A DNA stretch of 64,000 nt from Actinomadura kijaniata NBRC 14229 (GTDB taxonomy: Bacteria; Actinomycetota; Actinomycetes; Streptosporangiales; Streptosporangiaceae), in assembly GCF_001552175.1 (NCBI RefSeq), contig NZ_BCQR01000034.1, forward strand, positions 1 through 64,000. Direction: 5' to 3'. A model generated the notes under the pieces. It saw nothing but the letters and a program-made list of their open reading frames with translations, was not told the DNA's origin and searched no databases. A program made the translations under genes and the position numbers. Every line of letters begins with the position of its first letter. Within the stretch, counting starts at the first letter, position 1. Below, piece after piece: positions 52,958 through 61,829 of the stretch.

Positions 52958-54766
52958 GTGGCTCCGCCTCGTAGCAATGTCCCCAGGCCCGGGCGCACCC
53001 TCCTCGCCCTCTTCGCGGTCCTGGCGGTCCTGACCGGTGTGATGGTCATGCAGGGGCAGTTGACCCCGAAGCTCGGCCTGGACCTCGCCGGCGGCACGAC
53101 CGTCACCCTCACCGCCAAGACCGGGAGCGGCGGCGCCCCGCCCGCGACCCAGATGGACCAGGCCGTCAAGATCATGACGCAGCGCGTCAACGGTCTGGGC
53201 GTGTCCGACGCCGAGGTCGCCAAGCAGGGCAGCAGCAACATCGTCGTGAACGTGCCCGGCGAGGGGCAGGACCGCGTCGTCCAGCTCATCGGAACCACGG
53301 CGAAGCTCCAGTTCCGGCAGGTGTACGCGGCCGCCGACGGCAAGCCGATCACGGCGGCGCCGACGCCGACCCCGACCGACGGCAAGAAGAAGAACGACAA
53401 GAAGGCGTCGCCCTCGCCGAGCGCGACGCCGTCGGCCTCCTCGACGCCGCGCGGGCGGGCGCTGTCGGAGGCGCTGACCGCCGCCGCGCCGTCCCCGTCG
53501 TCGAGCGCGTCGCCGTCCGGCACGGGCACGCCCAAGCCGTCCGGCACGCCCAAGTCCTCGCCGTCGCCGTCCGGCACGCCGAACCTCCAGGTCCCGCCGA
53601 TCGCCAACCCCGGCCAGGACTACACCGGCATCGACGACAAGGCCGTGATCAAGCAGTTCGAGGAGCTGAACTGCTACCGGTCCGACAAGACGGTGCCCGG
53701 CGCCAACGACCCCAACCGCAAGTGGGTCGCCGCCTGCGACCAGAAGGAGGAGCGCGGGCAGGTCGCCAAGTACATCCTCGGCCCGGTCCGGGTGCTGGGC
53801 GAGCAGGTCGCCGAGGCCAACGCGATGCCGCCGGACGCCACCCAGGGCCAGGCGAGCTGGTCGGTGCAGCTGCGCTTCAAGTCCCAGGGCGCCCGCGAGT
53901 TCGGCGAGGTCACCACCGACGCCTACAAGGCGTTCCAGGAGCAGGGCCAGGGCACCCCGCGCTCGCAGGTCGCGATCGTGCTGGACGGCAAGGTCGTCTC
54001 GGCGCCCACCATCGAGCGGGGCGCGATCACCGGCGGCACCGCCAGCATCGACGGCCCGCCCGAGAGCTTCACCCAGACCTACGCCACCGACCTGGCCAAC
54101 GTGCTGAAGTACGGCGCGCTGCCGCTGGAGTTCACCCAGTCCTCCATCGACGAGGTGTCCTCCACGCTGGGCTCGGACCAGCTGCGCGGCGGCCTGATCG
54201 CCGGTGCGATCGGCCTGGTGCTGGTCGTGCTGTACTGCCTGTTCTACTACCGGGGCCTCGGCGTGGTCGCGGTGGCCAGCCTCGTGATCGCGGCGGGCAT
54301 CACCTACCTGTCGGTGGTGATCCTCGGCGAGAACATGGGCTTCCGGCTGTCGCTGCCGCACATCATCGGTCTGATCGTGTCGATCGGCATCACCGCCGAC
54401 TCGTTCATCGTCTACTTCGAACGGCTGCGTGACGAGCTGCGCGCCGGACGCAAGCTGCGGCCCTCGGTGGAGACGGCCTGGAAGCGGGCCCGGCGCACCA
54501 TCCTGGTCGCCGACGCCGTGACGTTCCTGGCCGCGCTGGTGCTGTTCTTCCTGGCCGTCGGCGGTGTGGCGGGCTTCGCGTTCGCGATGGGCCTGACCAC
54601 CCTGATCGACATCGTGGTGGTGTTCTTCTTCACCAAGCCGCTGGTGGCGCTGCTGTCGCGGACCAAGTTCTTCGGCAGGGGCCATCCGATGTCCGGCCTC
54701 GACCCGCGCCGGCTGCACAAGGCGACCCCGGCGGCGTCCGTCCGCCCGACCGGTCAGGAGGCCTGA
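52958..54766 (+). CDS. secD: Protein translocase subunit SecD
   Basis: 602 aa. TM1 near residues 15-32, LGLDLAGGTTVTL at 40-52, P1 domain, and five more helices in the C-terminal third with GLIVSIGITADSFIVYFERLRDELR. An 80-residue low-complexity stretch (about 131-212), rich in Pro, Ser, Thr and Ala with SPSP repeats, interrupts the P1 base region; it is absent from short SecD proteins but common in some actinomycetes. GTG at 52958. Uses the proton motive force to complete translocation with SecF and YajC. Confidence 0.95.
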   Translation: MAPPRSNVPRPGRTLLALFAVLAVLTGVMVMQGQLTPKLGLDLAGGTTVTLTAKTGSGGAPPATQMDQAVKIMTQRVNGLGVSDAEVAKQGSSNIVVNVPGEGQDRVVQLIGTTAKLQFRQVYAAADGKPITAAPTPTPTDGKKKNDKKASPSPSATPSASSTPRGRALSEALTAAAPSPSSSASPSGTGTPKPSGTPKSSPSPSGTPNLQVPPIANPGQDYTGIDDKAVIKQFEELNCYRSDKTVPGANDPNRKWVAACDQKEERGQVAKYILGPVRVLGEQVAEANAMPPDATQGQASWSVQLRFKSQGAREFGEVTTDAYKAFQEQGQGTPRSQVAIVLDGKVVSAPTIERGAITGGTASIDGPPESFTQTYATDLANVLKYGALPLEFTQSSIDEVSSTLGSDQLRGGLIAGAIGLVLVVLYCLFYYRGLGVVAVASLVIAAGITYLSVVILGENMGFRLSLPHIIGLIVSIGITADSFIVYFERLRDELRAGRKLRPSVETAWKRARRTILVADAVTFLAALVLFFLAVGGVAGFAFAMGLTTLIDIVVVFFFTKPLVALLSRTKFFGRGHPMSGLDPRRLHKATPAASVRPTGQEA

Positions 54767-54768
54767 TC

Positions 54769-55938
54769 ATGGCGTTTCGCGCGGTACTCGCCCGCGTCTA
54801 CCGGGGCGAGGTCAGCGCCGACATCGTCGGCAAGCCCAAGCTGTGGTACTCGATCTCCGGCCTGCTGCTGGTGTTCTCCATCGCGGGACTGCTCTTCCAG
54901 GGCCTGAACCTCGGGGTGGAGTTCAAGGGCGGCTCGGTCTTCACCTTCGGCAACTCCGGCCAGTCGATCGAGCAGGTCCGCGGCGCCGTCACCGGCGGCG
55001 GCGCGCACCAGGCGATCGTGCAGCAGGCCGGCGGCGACTGGCGGGTGACCACCGAGAGCCTTCCCTCGCAGAAGGTCACCGAGGTCAAGGAGAACATCGC
55101 CAAGGAACTGAACGTTCCGGCCGACAAGGTCAGCACGCAGGTCGTCGGGGCCTCGTGGGGCGGTGAGATCTCCAACAAGGCCTGGCAGGCGCTGATCGTC
55201 TTCATGATCTTGATCATCGCCTACCTGTCGGTCGCCTTCGAGTGGCGGATGGCGCTGGCCGCGATCGTCGCGCTGGTCCACGACCTGGTGATCACGGCGG
55301 GCATCTACGCCTGGTCCGGGTTCGAGGTCACCCCGGCGACCCTGCTGGGCTTCCTGACGATCCTGGGCTACTCGCTGTACGACGCGGTCGTGGTCTTCGA
55401 CATGATCAAGGAGGTCACCAAACCGCTCACCCCGACCTCCAAGATCACCTACAGCGAGGCCGCCAACCAGGCGCTGTCGTCCACGCTGGTGCGTTCGCTG
55501 AACACCTCGCTGGTGGCGATCCTGCCGGTCGCGGCGATCCTGTTCATCGGCACCACGCTGTTCGGCGCGGGCACGCTGAAGGACCTGTCGCTGTCGCTGT
55601 TCGTCGGCATGATCGTCGGTACCTACTCGTCGATCTGCGTGGCGACGCCGCTGCTGGTCCAGCTCAAGGAGCGCGAGCCCAAGTACGTCCAGCTCCGCCA
55701 GAACATCGCCCGCCGCGAGGCCAGCGGCAAGCGGCAGGGCAGGCTGGCCAAGGCGACCGGCGCCGGGGAGGGGACCGAGCCCGACGCGCCGGTCGCCGAG
55801 CCGGCGACCACCCCGGCCGGTCCGGCCGCGGACGAGCGGGACGACGCCGCGTCGGGCGTCACCGTCCGCAAGGTCGTCCAGACCGGGCCGCGCCAGCAGC
55901 CCAAACGCGGCACCCGGACGCAGCGCCGCGGCAAGTGA
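54769..55938 (+). CDS. secF: Protein translocase subunit SecF
   Basis: 389 aa. Six helices; GLNLGVEFKGGSVFTFGNSG in the first periplasmic domain, VRSLNTSLVAILPVAAIL and DAVVVFDMI in the C-terminal half (RND-like core). C-terminal about 80 residues are hydrophilic, Ala/Pro/basic, probably cytoplasmic. ATG 2 nt after the secD stop. Partner of SecD; end of the sec operon with terminator at 55968. Confidence 0.95.
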   Translation: MAFRAVLARVYRGEVSADIVGKPKLWYSISGLLLVFSIAGLLFQGLNLGVEFKGGSVFTFGNSGQSIEQVRGAVTGGGAHQAIVQQAGGDWRVTTESLPSQKVTEVKENIAKELNVPADKVSTQVVGASWGGEISNKAWQALIVFMILIIAYLSVAFEWRMALAAIVALVHDLVITAGIYAWSGFEVTPATLLGFLTILGYSLYDAVVVFDMIKEVTKPLTPTSKITYSEAANQALSSTLVRSLNTSLVAILPVAAILFIGTTLFGAGTLKDLSLSLFVGMIVGTYSSICVATPLLVQLKEREPKYVQLRQNIARREASGKRQGRLAKATGAGEGTEPDAPVAEPATTPAGPAADERDDAASGVTVRKVVQTGPRQQPKRGTRTQRRGK

Positions 55939-55967
55939 CGCCGTAGGCTCTGCGCAGGAAGGATCAC

Positions 55968-56003
55968 CGACGGCCGCGCCCACCCCGGTGGGCGCGGCCG
56001 TCG
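55968..56003 (+). terminator. secF terminator
   Basis: 16-bp perfect stem (55968-55983 with 55988-56003), 4-nt loop, 29 nt after the secF stop. Confidence 0.85.
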
Positions 56004-56051
56004 CGGTTCCCGAACACCGACCACCACCGACCCCCTGGGGGAGCACGCTCG

Positions 56052-56576
56052 ATGGACCTCGACCGCCTCATCAACGACCGCATCCGCGACATCGCCGACT
56101 ACCCCAAGCCCGGCGTGATGTTCAAGGACATCACGCCGCTGCTGGCCGACCACGTCGCGTTCGCCGGGGTGGTGGACGCCATCGTCAACCACCACGGCCG
56201 GGGCACCGTCGACAAGATCGTCGGGATCGAGGCGCGCGGGTTCATCCTGGCCGCCCCGGTCGCCTACCACTTCGGCGCGGGCTTCGTCCCGGTGCGGAAA
56301 AAGGGAAAGCTGCCCGCGCGGACGTACGAGGAGACCTATGATCTCGAGTACGGGACCGAGACGATCCAGATGCATGTCGACGCGTTCTCGCCCGGTGACC
56401 GGGTGCTGATCGTCGATGACGTGCTGGCCACCGGCGGTACCGCGAAGGCGGCCGCCGAGCTGGTCCGGCGCGGCGGCGGCGAGGTCGTGGGGCTGTCGGT
56501 GCTGATCGAGCTCTCGTTCCTCCACGGCCGGGACCGTCTGGGTGATTTGGACGTCCATTCACTGGTTACGGTCTAG
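56052..56576 (+). CDS. apt: Adenine phosphoribosyltransferase
   Basis: 174 aa. Type I PRTase: PRPP loop [17 protein letters not shown], flexible loop with [22 protein letters not shown], and [12 protein letters not shown]. Converts adenine and PRPP to AMP. Located between secF and relA as in other actinobacteria. ATG 56052 with a GGGGGAG-type site. The 106 bp after it up to the relA GTG carry a possible -10, TAGACT (56595-56600), flanked by two GGCGCC sites. Confidence 0.95.
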   Translation: MDLDRLINDRIRDIADYPKPGVMFKDITPLLADHVAFAGVVDAIVNHHGRGTVDKIVGIEARGFILAAPVAYHFGAGFVPVRKKGKLPARTYEETYDLEYGTETIQMHVDAFSPGDRVLIVDDVLATGGTAKAAAELVRRGGGEVVGLSVLIELSFLHGRDRLGDLDVHSLVTV

Positions 56577-56682
56577 TACGAAAAAGGCGCCGGATAGACT
56601 GGCGCCAGCAGGGTCCGGTGGGGACGGGCGCTACCCGCCGGGGGGACAGGGCCGCGCGCCCAACACGGTCTGGGGAGGCTGG

Positions 56683-59223
56683 GTGCCCGGTGAGGTGGTA
56701 TCGACCGACGCGGTGAACGGGGCCGCGCCTCCGGCGGAAAGGGCGCCGGAGCGTTCCCCCGCGCCCGCCGGACCGGCCCCGGCGCCAGACCAGCAGCCAC
56801 CAGACCAGCGGCCACCGGACCAGCGACCACCGGACCAGCCACCACCGGACCGGGCGGCGGAGTCGCCACCGGAGCAGCCCCCGCAGCAGCCGACGCAGCA
56901 GCCCCGGCCCCGGCCGCCGGCGAAGCCACCGGCCCAGACGCCGGCGCCCTCCGCCGACCAGGCCCGGCCGACGCCGGGCACGACCCCACCTTCCGCCGCC
57001 CGGGTGCGCCGCAGGCTCGCCAGGCTGGGCGCCCAACGCGGACCCACCATGAACCCGGTACTCGAACCACTGATCAAAACGGTCCGCAACACGCATCCCA
57101 AGGCGGACCTGCGACTGATCGAACGCGCCTACGACGTCGCCGCCCACTACCACCGCCACCAGAAGCGCAAGAGCGGCGACCCCTACATCACCCACCCGCT
57201 CGCCGTCGCCACCATCCTCGCCGAGCTCGGCATGAACACCGAGACGCTGTGCGCGGCGCTGCTGCACGACACCGTCGAGGACACCGAGTACACCCTGGAG
57301 GAGCTGCGCTCCGACTTCGGTGACGAGATCGCGGCGCTGGTGGACGGGGTCACCAAGCTCGACAAGGTCAAGTACGGCGACGCCGCCGAGGCCGAGACCG
57401 TCCGCAAGATGGTCGTGGCGATGTCCCGCGACATCCGCGTCCTGGTGATCAAGCTGGCGGACCGGCTGCACAACATGCGCACCCTGCGCTACATGCCCCG
57501 GCACAAGCAGGAGAAGAAGGCCCGCGAGACCCTGGAGGTGTTCGCGCCGCTGGCCCACCGCCTGGGCATGAACACCCTCAAGTGGGAGCTGGAGGACCTG
57601 GCGTTCGCCACCCTGTTCCCCAAACGCTTCGACGAGATCGCCCGGCTGGTCTCCGAACGCGCCCCCCGCCGCGACATCTTCCTCCAGGAAGTGATCGAGA
57701 ACGTGTCGGCGGACCTGCGCGACTCGCGGATCAAGGCCACCGTCACCGGACGGCCCAAGCACTACTACTCGATCTACCAGAAGATGATCGCCCGGGACGT
57801 GTCGTTCGACGACATCTACGACCTGGTCGGCATCCGGGTCCTGGTCGACAGCGTCCGCGACTGCTACGCCGCCCTCGGCACGATCCACGCGCGATGGAAC
57901 CCGGTCCCCGGCCGGTTCAAGGACTACATCGCGATGCCGAAGTTCAACATGTACCAGTCGCTGCACACCACCGTGATAGGGCCCGAGGGCAAGCCGGTGG
58001 AGCTGCAGATCCGCACCTGGGGCATGCACCGGCGGGCCGAGTACGGCGTCGCGGCGCACTGGAAGTACAAGGAGGAGACGGTCGGTGGCCGCAAGGCCGG
58101 CGACATGCAGTGGCTGCGCCAGCTGCTGGACTGGCAGAAGGAGACCGCCGACCCGGCCGAGTTCCTGGAGTCGCTGCGCTTCGACCTGTCGGTGTCGGAG
58201 GTCTTCGTCTTCACGCCCAAGGGCGACGTGATGGCGCTGCCGCAGGGCGCGACCCCGGTCGACTTCGCCTACGCCATCCACACCGAGGTCGGGCACCGCA
58301 CCATCGGGGCGCGCGTCAACGGCCGCCTGGTGCCGCTGGAGTCCACCCTCGACAACGGTGACGCCGTCGAGATCTTCACCTCCAAGTCGCAGGACGCCGG
58401 GCCCAGCCGCGACTGGCTGAACTTCGTCAAGTCCGCCCGCGCCCGCAACAAGATCAAGCACTGGTTCTCCAAGGAGCGCCGCGACACCGCCATCGAGTCG
58501 GGCAAGGACTCCATCGCCCGCGCGATGCGCAAGCAGAACATGCCGTTGCAGCGCATGATGTCGGGGGAGGCGCTGCTGGCGCTGGCCCGCGACATGCGCT
58601 ACCCGGACGTGTCGTCGCTGTACGCGGCGGTGGGGGAGGGCCACATCTCGGCGCAGGCGGTCGTGCACCGCCTGGTGGAGGCCCTGGGCGGCGTGGAGAG
58701 CGCCGAGGAGGACCTGGCCGAGATCGCGGTCCCCACGCGCCGCAAGCGCAGCCGTCCGTCCGCCGACCCGGGCGTGGTCGTGGACGGCGACGCGGACGTG
58801 TGGGTGCGGCTGTCGCGATGTTGCACCCCGGTCCCCGGCGACGACATCGTGGGTTTCGTGACGCGCGGCCACGGCGTGTCGGTGCACCGCAGCGACTGCG
58901 CGAACGTCACCCAGCTCAAGGAGCAGCCGGACCGGCTCGTCGACGTGAAGTGGTCGCCGGGCGAGGACTCGGTGTTCCTGGTGGCGATCCAGGTGGAGGC
59001 GCTGGACCGGCCGCGGCTGCTGTCGGACGTCACCCGGGTCCTGTCGGACCAGCACGTGAACATCCTGTCGGCGTCGGTCACCACCACCCGCGACCGGGTG
59101 GCGGTCAGCCGGTTCACGTTCGAGATGGGCGACCCCAAGCACCTGGGCCACGTGCTCAAGGCGGTGCGGTCGATCGACGGCGTGTACGACGTGTACCGCG
59201 TCACCAGCGGCGCGCACCGCTGA
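56683..59223 (+). CDS. relA: Bifunctional (p)ppGpp synthetase/hydrolase
   Basis: 846 aa Rel/SpoT. The first ~122 residues are a Pro/Gln/Ala-rich extension with PPDQ repeats; the conserved part starts at [20 protein letters not shown]. Hydrolase HD domain ([24 protein letters not shown]), synthetase domain ([33 protein letters not shown]), TGS ([21 protein letters not shown]), zinc-finger CC region ([17 protein letters not shown]) and ACT. Both catalytic halves look intact. GTG at 56683 after GGGGAGG is the best-supported start; GTG at 56695 is possible. Ribosome-associated alarmone control. Confidence 0.95.
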   Translation: MPGEVVSTDAVNGAAPPAERAPERSPAPAGPAPAPDQQPPDQRPPDQRPPDQPPPDRAAESPPEQPPQQPTQQPRPRPPAKPPAQTPAPSADQARPTPGTTPPSAARVRRRLARLGAQRGPTMNPVLEPLIKTVRNTHPKADLRLIERAYDVAAHYHRHQKRKSGDPYITHPLAVATILAELGMNTETLCAALLHDTVEDTEYTLEELRSDFGDEIAALVDGVTKLDKVKYGDAAEAETVRKMVVAMSRDIRVLVIKLADRLHNMRTLRYMPRHKQEKKARETLEVFAPLAHRLGMNTLKWELEDLAFATLFPKRFDEIARLVSERAPRRDIFLQEVIENVSADLRDSRIKATVTGRPKHYYSIYQKMIARDVSFDDIYDLVGIRVLVDSVRDCYAALGTIHARWNPVPGRFKDYIAMPKFNMYQSLHTTVIGPEGKPVELQIRTWGMHRRAEYGVAAHWKYKEETVGGRKAGDMQWLRQLLDWQKETADPAEFLESLRFDLSVSEVFVFTPKGDVMALPQGATPVDFAYAIHTEVGHRTIGARVNGRLVPLESTLDNGDAVEIFTSKSQDAGPSRDWLNFVKSARARNKIKHWFSKERRDTAIESGKDSIARAMRKQNMPLQRMMSGEALLALARDMRYPDVSSLYAAVGEGHISAQAVVHRLVEALGGVESAEEDLAEIAVPTRRKRSRPSADPGVVVDGDADVWVRLSRCCTPVPGDDIVGFVTRGHGVSVHRSDCANVTQLKEQPDRLVDVKWSPGEDSVFLVAIQVEALDRPRLLSDVTRVLSDQHVNILSASVTTTRDRVAVSRFTFEMGDPKHLGHVLKAVRSIDGVYDVYRVTSGAHR

Positions 59224-59251
59224 GCACCACCCGGGCGCTCCCCGAGCGGCG

Positions 59252-59279
59252 ACGCCCCGCCGGAGGACCGGCGGGGCGT
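59252..59279. terminator. Bidirectional terminator between relA and the F420 enzyme
   Basis: 12-bp perfect stem (59252-59263 with 59268-59279), 4-nt loop, between the convergent ends at 59223 and 59299. Confidence 0.85.
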
Positions 59280-59298
59280 GCTCCCTCCCGTGCTCCCG

Positions 59299-60348
59299 TT
59301 ACCGGAACGCGGGCATCACGTGCTCGTGCACCAGCCGCAGCTGGGTGTCGACGTCGGGGACGCCCGCCAGCTCGCGGCCGGTGAACGACTTCACCAGCGC
59401 CGAGTCGGTGATCGCCAGGATCATGTGGTTCACGCCGGTCGGCGCGATGTCCTTGGCGATCTTCTCGCGGACCTCCTCGGGCGTGCCGGAGATCGACAGC
59501 TTCTCGGTGATCTCCGGGGTGGTCAGCTCGATGCCGCGGGCCAGGTCGCCGGCGCCGATCGCCTCGATGATCGGGGCGACGTCGGCGGGGGAGACGCCGT
59601 TGCGCTCCAGCTGCTCGGCGGGCATCGCCGAGGCGTACAGGCCGACCATGCTGCGCGCGGCCTGCTTGGCGGCCTCGGAGTCGGGGCCGGTCGCGAACAC
59701 GACCCACGCGCCGATGTCGAGGCTCTTCCAGTCCTTGCCCGCCCGCTCGGCGCCGATCCGGAAGTGCTTGACGGCGTACTCGTAGGCCTCCCGCGAGTAG
59801 CTGAGGGCGTGGTGGACGCCGTCGGACAGCTCACCGGCGGCCTCGAACGACTTCGGCCCCCGCATCGCGCCGATCTTGACGGGCAGGTGCTCCTGCACCG
59901 GGCGGGCGAAGGTGAACAGCCCGTCGTAGGAGTAGAACTCCCCGTCGCGGGTGATCGTGCCCTCGTCCAGCAGGGTCCGGACGACCCCGACGGCCTCCTT
60001 GACGCGGGTCAGCGGCTTGGTCTTCGTCCAGTCGATCTTGTACTGGGCGAGCACCCCGAAGTTGCCCGAGCCGAGCACGACCTCGGCGCGGCCGCCGGTC
60101 AGCTCGTCCAGGGTGGCGGCGGCCTGGGCGATCAGGGTGGGCTCGCGCAGCGTCACCGCCGACACGCTCGGCCCCATCTTGATCTGCTCGGTCTGCGCCG
60201 CGGCCGCCGCGAACAGCAGCCACAGGTCCTTGTGCCAGGGCTCGTCGGCCGCGTAGACGGCGTGGTAGCCGAGCTCGTCGGCCAGCCGGATCGACGCCAG
60301 CGACTCGGTGAGCGGGTAGTCGGGGAGCATGGCGTAGCTGAACTTCAC
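59299..60348 (-). CDS. LLM-class F420-dependent oxidoreductase
   Basis: 349 aa luciferase-like (beta/alpha)8 monooxygenase fold. Starts MKFSYAMLPDYPLTESLASIRLADELGYHAVYAADEPWHKDL; conserved GPSVSAVTLREPTLIAQAAATLDELTGGRAEVVLGSG, and HLPVKIGAMRGPKSF. The pattern fits the methylene-H4MPT-reductase-like, F420-binding branch common in actinomycetes. GTG start at 60348. 37 nt after the binding-protein stop, so probably cotranscribed with it. Substrate unknown. Confidence 0.85.
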   Translation of the reverse strand: MKFSYAMLPDYPLTESLASIRLADELGYHAVYAADEPWHKDLWLLFAAAAAQTEQIKMGPSVSAVTLREPTLIAQAAATLDELTGGRAEVVLGSGNFGVLAQYKIDWTKTKPLTRVKEAVGVVRTLLDEGTITRDGEFYSYDGLFTFARPVQEHLPVKIGAMRGPKSFEAAGELSDGVHHALSYSREAYEYAVKHFRIGAERAGKDWKSLDIGAWVVFATGPDSEAAKQAARSMVGLYASAMPAEQLERNGVSPADVAPIIEAIGAGDLARGIELTTPEITEKLSISGTPEEVREKIAKDIAPTGVNHMILAITDSALVKSFTGRELAGVPDVDTQLRLVHEHVMPAFR

Positions 60349-60385
60349 GGAAGGGACCTTCCTCGTAGGGGGAATGGGAGGGGGT

Positions 60386-61657
60386 CTAGCCCTTGATCTG
60401 CGTCCACGCCTGGGACCAGCGGGCGTAGTCCACGCACGCGTCGCCCCGGTCGTCGCCGCAGTTCCTGACGGGGGTCTTCCAGAACGAGATGCGCCGGTAG
60501 AACTCGGCGTCGCCGACATGGAAGTCCCGGCAGAAGCCGGGGGCGGTGTACCGGCACGCCTTGGGGTTGGCGGGGGCCTGGCCGAACCACTGCCCGACCT
60601 GCGCCTGCACCTTCGGCGTGGTGATCCAGTTCATCCACCGGTACATGCAGTTGGGATGCTGGGCCCGGGAGGAGACCATCCAGGTGTCGGACCAGCCGGT
60701 GGCCCCCTCGCGGGGGATCACCGTGGCGACCGGGGCCCGGGCGTCGCGGGCCAGGTTGGCGGTCACCTGCCAGGCGGTGCCGGCGTGGATGTCACCGACC
60801 TTGAACGACTGGATCTCGTCCAGGTAACTGTGCCAGTACTGCACCACGTTCGGCCGCTGCTTCTTCAGCAGGTCCACCGCCGCCGCGAACTGCTCCTCCG
60901 ACAGCGCGTACGGGTCGGTGATCTTGAGGTCGGGACGGTGGGCCTTCAGGTACAGCGCGGCGTCGGCGATGTAGATAGGCGAGTCGTAGGCGGCCAGGTT
61001 CCCGGCGGCGGGCGACTTGGGATCCCACATCACCTTCCAGGAGTCCAGGCCCTGGGGGAACCGGTCGGTGCGGTACATCAGCATGTTCGCGCCGTAGCCG
61101 TGCGGCACGCCGTACATCTGGCCGCCCGCCGAGTTGTAGGGCTGGTCCTTGAGGTACGCGGCGATGTCGCCGTAGTTGCTGAGCAGCGCGGTGTTCACGG
61201 GCGCGACGTCGCCGTTGTGGATCAGCCGCACGCTGGCGTCGCCGGACGCCGACACGCCGTCGTAGCGTCCGGTGCGCATCAGCGCGACCATCGCGTCCGA
61301 CGTGTCGGCGATCTTGGCTTCCACCCGGCAGCCGGTGGCCCGGGTGAACGGCGTCACCCAGTCCACCTTCCGGTCGGTGGAGCCGTCCTCGGCGTACCCG
61401 GCCCACACCACCAGCGACAGCTTGCCCTCACCGGGGCCGATGCTCTGCTGAGCGGGGAGCCGGGGCGGGGAGGTGCCCTGCTCGTCGGGGGAATCGTTGC
61501 ACGCGCTCGCGGTCATCGCCGTCAGCAGCGTGAGCAACGCCGCCAGGCGGATGGCGCGGCCGGCTCCGTGCGCGGGGTGTCGTCGGACGCGTCGCCCCCG
61601 GGGGAGCCGGGAGGGGACGACACGTGCACGGGCTTCGGGCGGGGTCCGGAAGATCAT
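60386..61657 (-). CDS. Polyamine-type (PotD/PotF) solute-binding lipoprotein
   Basis: 423 aa. N-terminal Arg-rich region, hydrophobic segment and lipobox-like MTASAC (Cys near 53), so it is a probable lipoprotein; start at 61657 after weak sites. Periplasmic-binding-protein fold of the spermidine/putrescine (SBP_bac_8) type: LSLVVWAGYAEDGSTDRKVDWVTPFTRATGCRVEAKIADTSDAMVALMRTG, GVPHGYGANMLMYRTDRFP. No permease or ATPase is adjacent; the downstream gene is the F420 enzyme. The ligand is inferred from family only. Four Cys near the C-terminus (CRYTAPGFC, NCGDDRGDAC) suggest disulfides. Confidence 0.82.
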   Translation of the reverse strand: MIFRTPPEARARVVPSRLPRGRRVRRHPAHGAGRAIRLAALLTLLTAMTASACNDSPDEQGTSPPRLPAQQSIGPGEGKLSLVVWAGYAEDGSTDRKVDWVTPFTRATGCRVEAKIADTSDAMVALMRTGRYDGVSASGDASVRLIHNGDVAPVNTALLSNYGDIAAYLKDQPYNSAGGQMYGVPHGYGANMLMYRTDRFPQGLDSWKVMWDPKSPAAGNLAAYDSPIYIADAALYLKAHRPDLKITDPYALSEEQFAAAVDLLKKQRPNVVQYWHSYLDEIQSFKVGDIHAGTAWQVTANLARDARAPVATVIPREGATGWSDTWMVSSRAQHPNCMYRWMNWITTPKVQAQVGQWFGQAPANPKACRYTAPGFCRDFHVGDAEFYRRISFWKTPVRNCGDDRGDACVDYARWSQAWTQIKG

Positions 61658-61829
61658 CGGACCGGATTGTAGGGGTAAGGGGGGTGGTCGTGTCACCCGA
61701 ATCGCATGATCGATCTCTCTCCGTGTATCGTCCCAAAAACGGACGGACTGTTGCTAGGGTCTGCTCTCGTCTCTCGTGACCGACAGCTCCCTGTACCCCC
61801 CGTCTCCGTAACCGCCAAGGGACCGTTGA

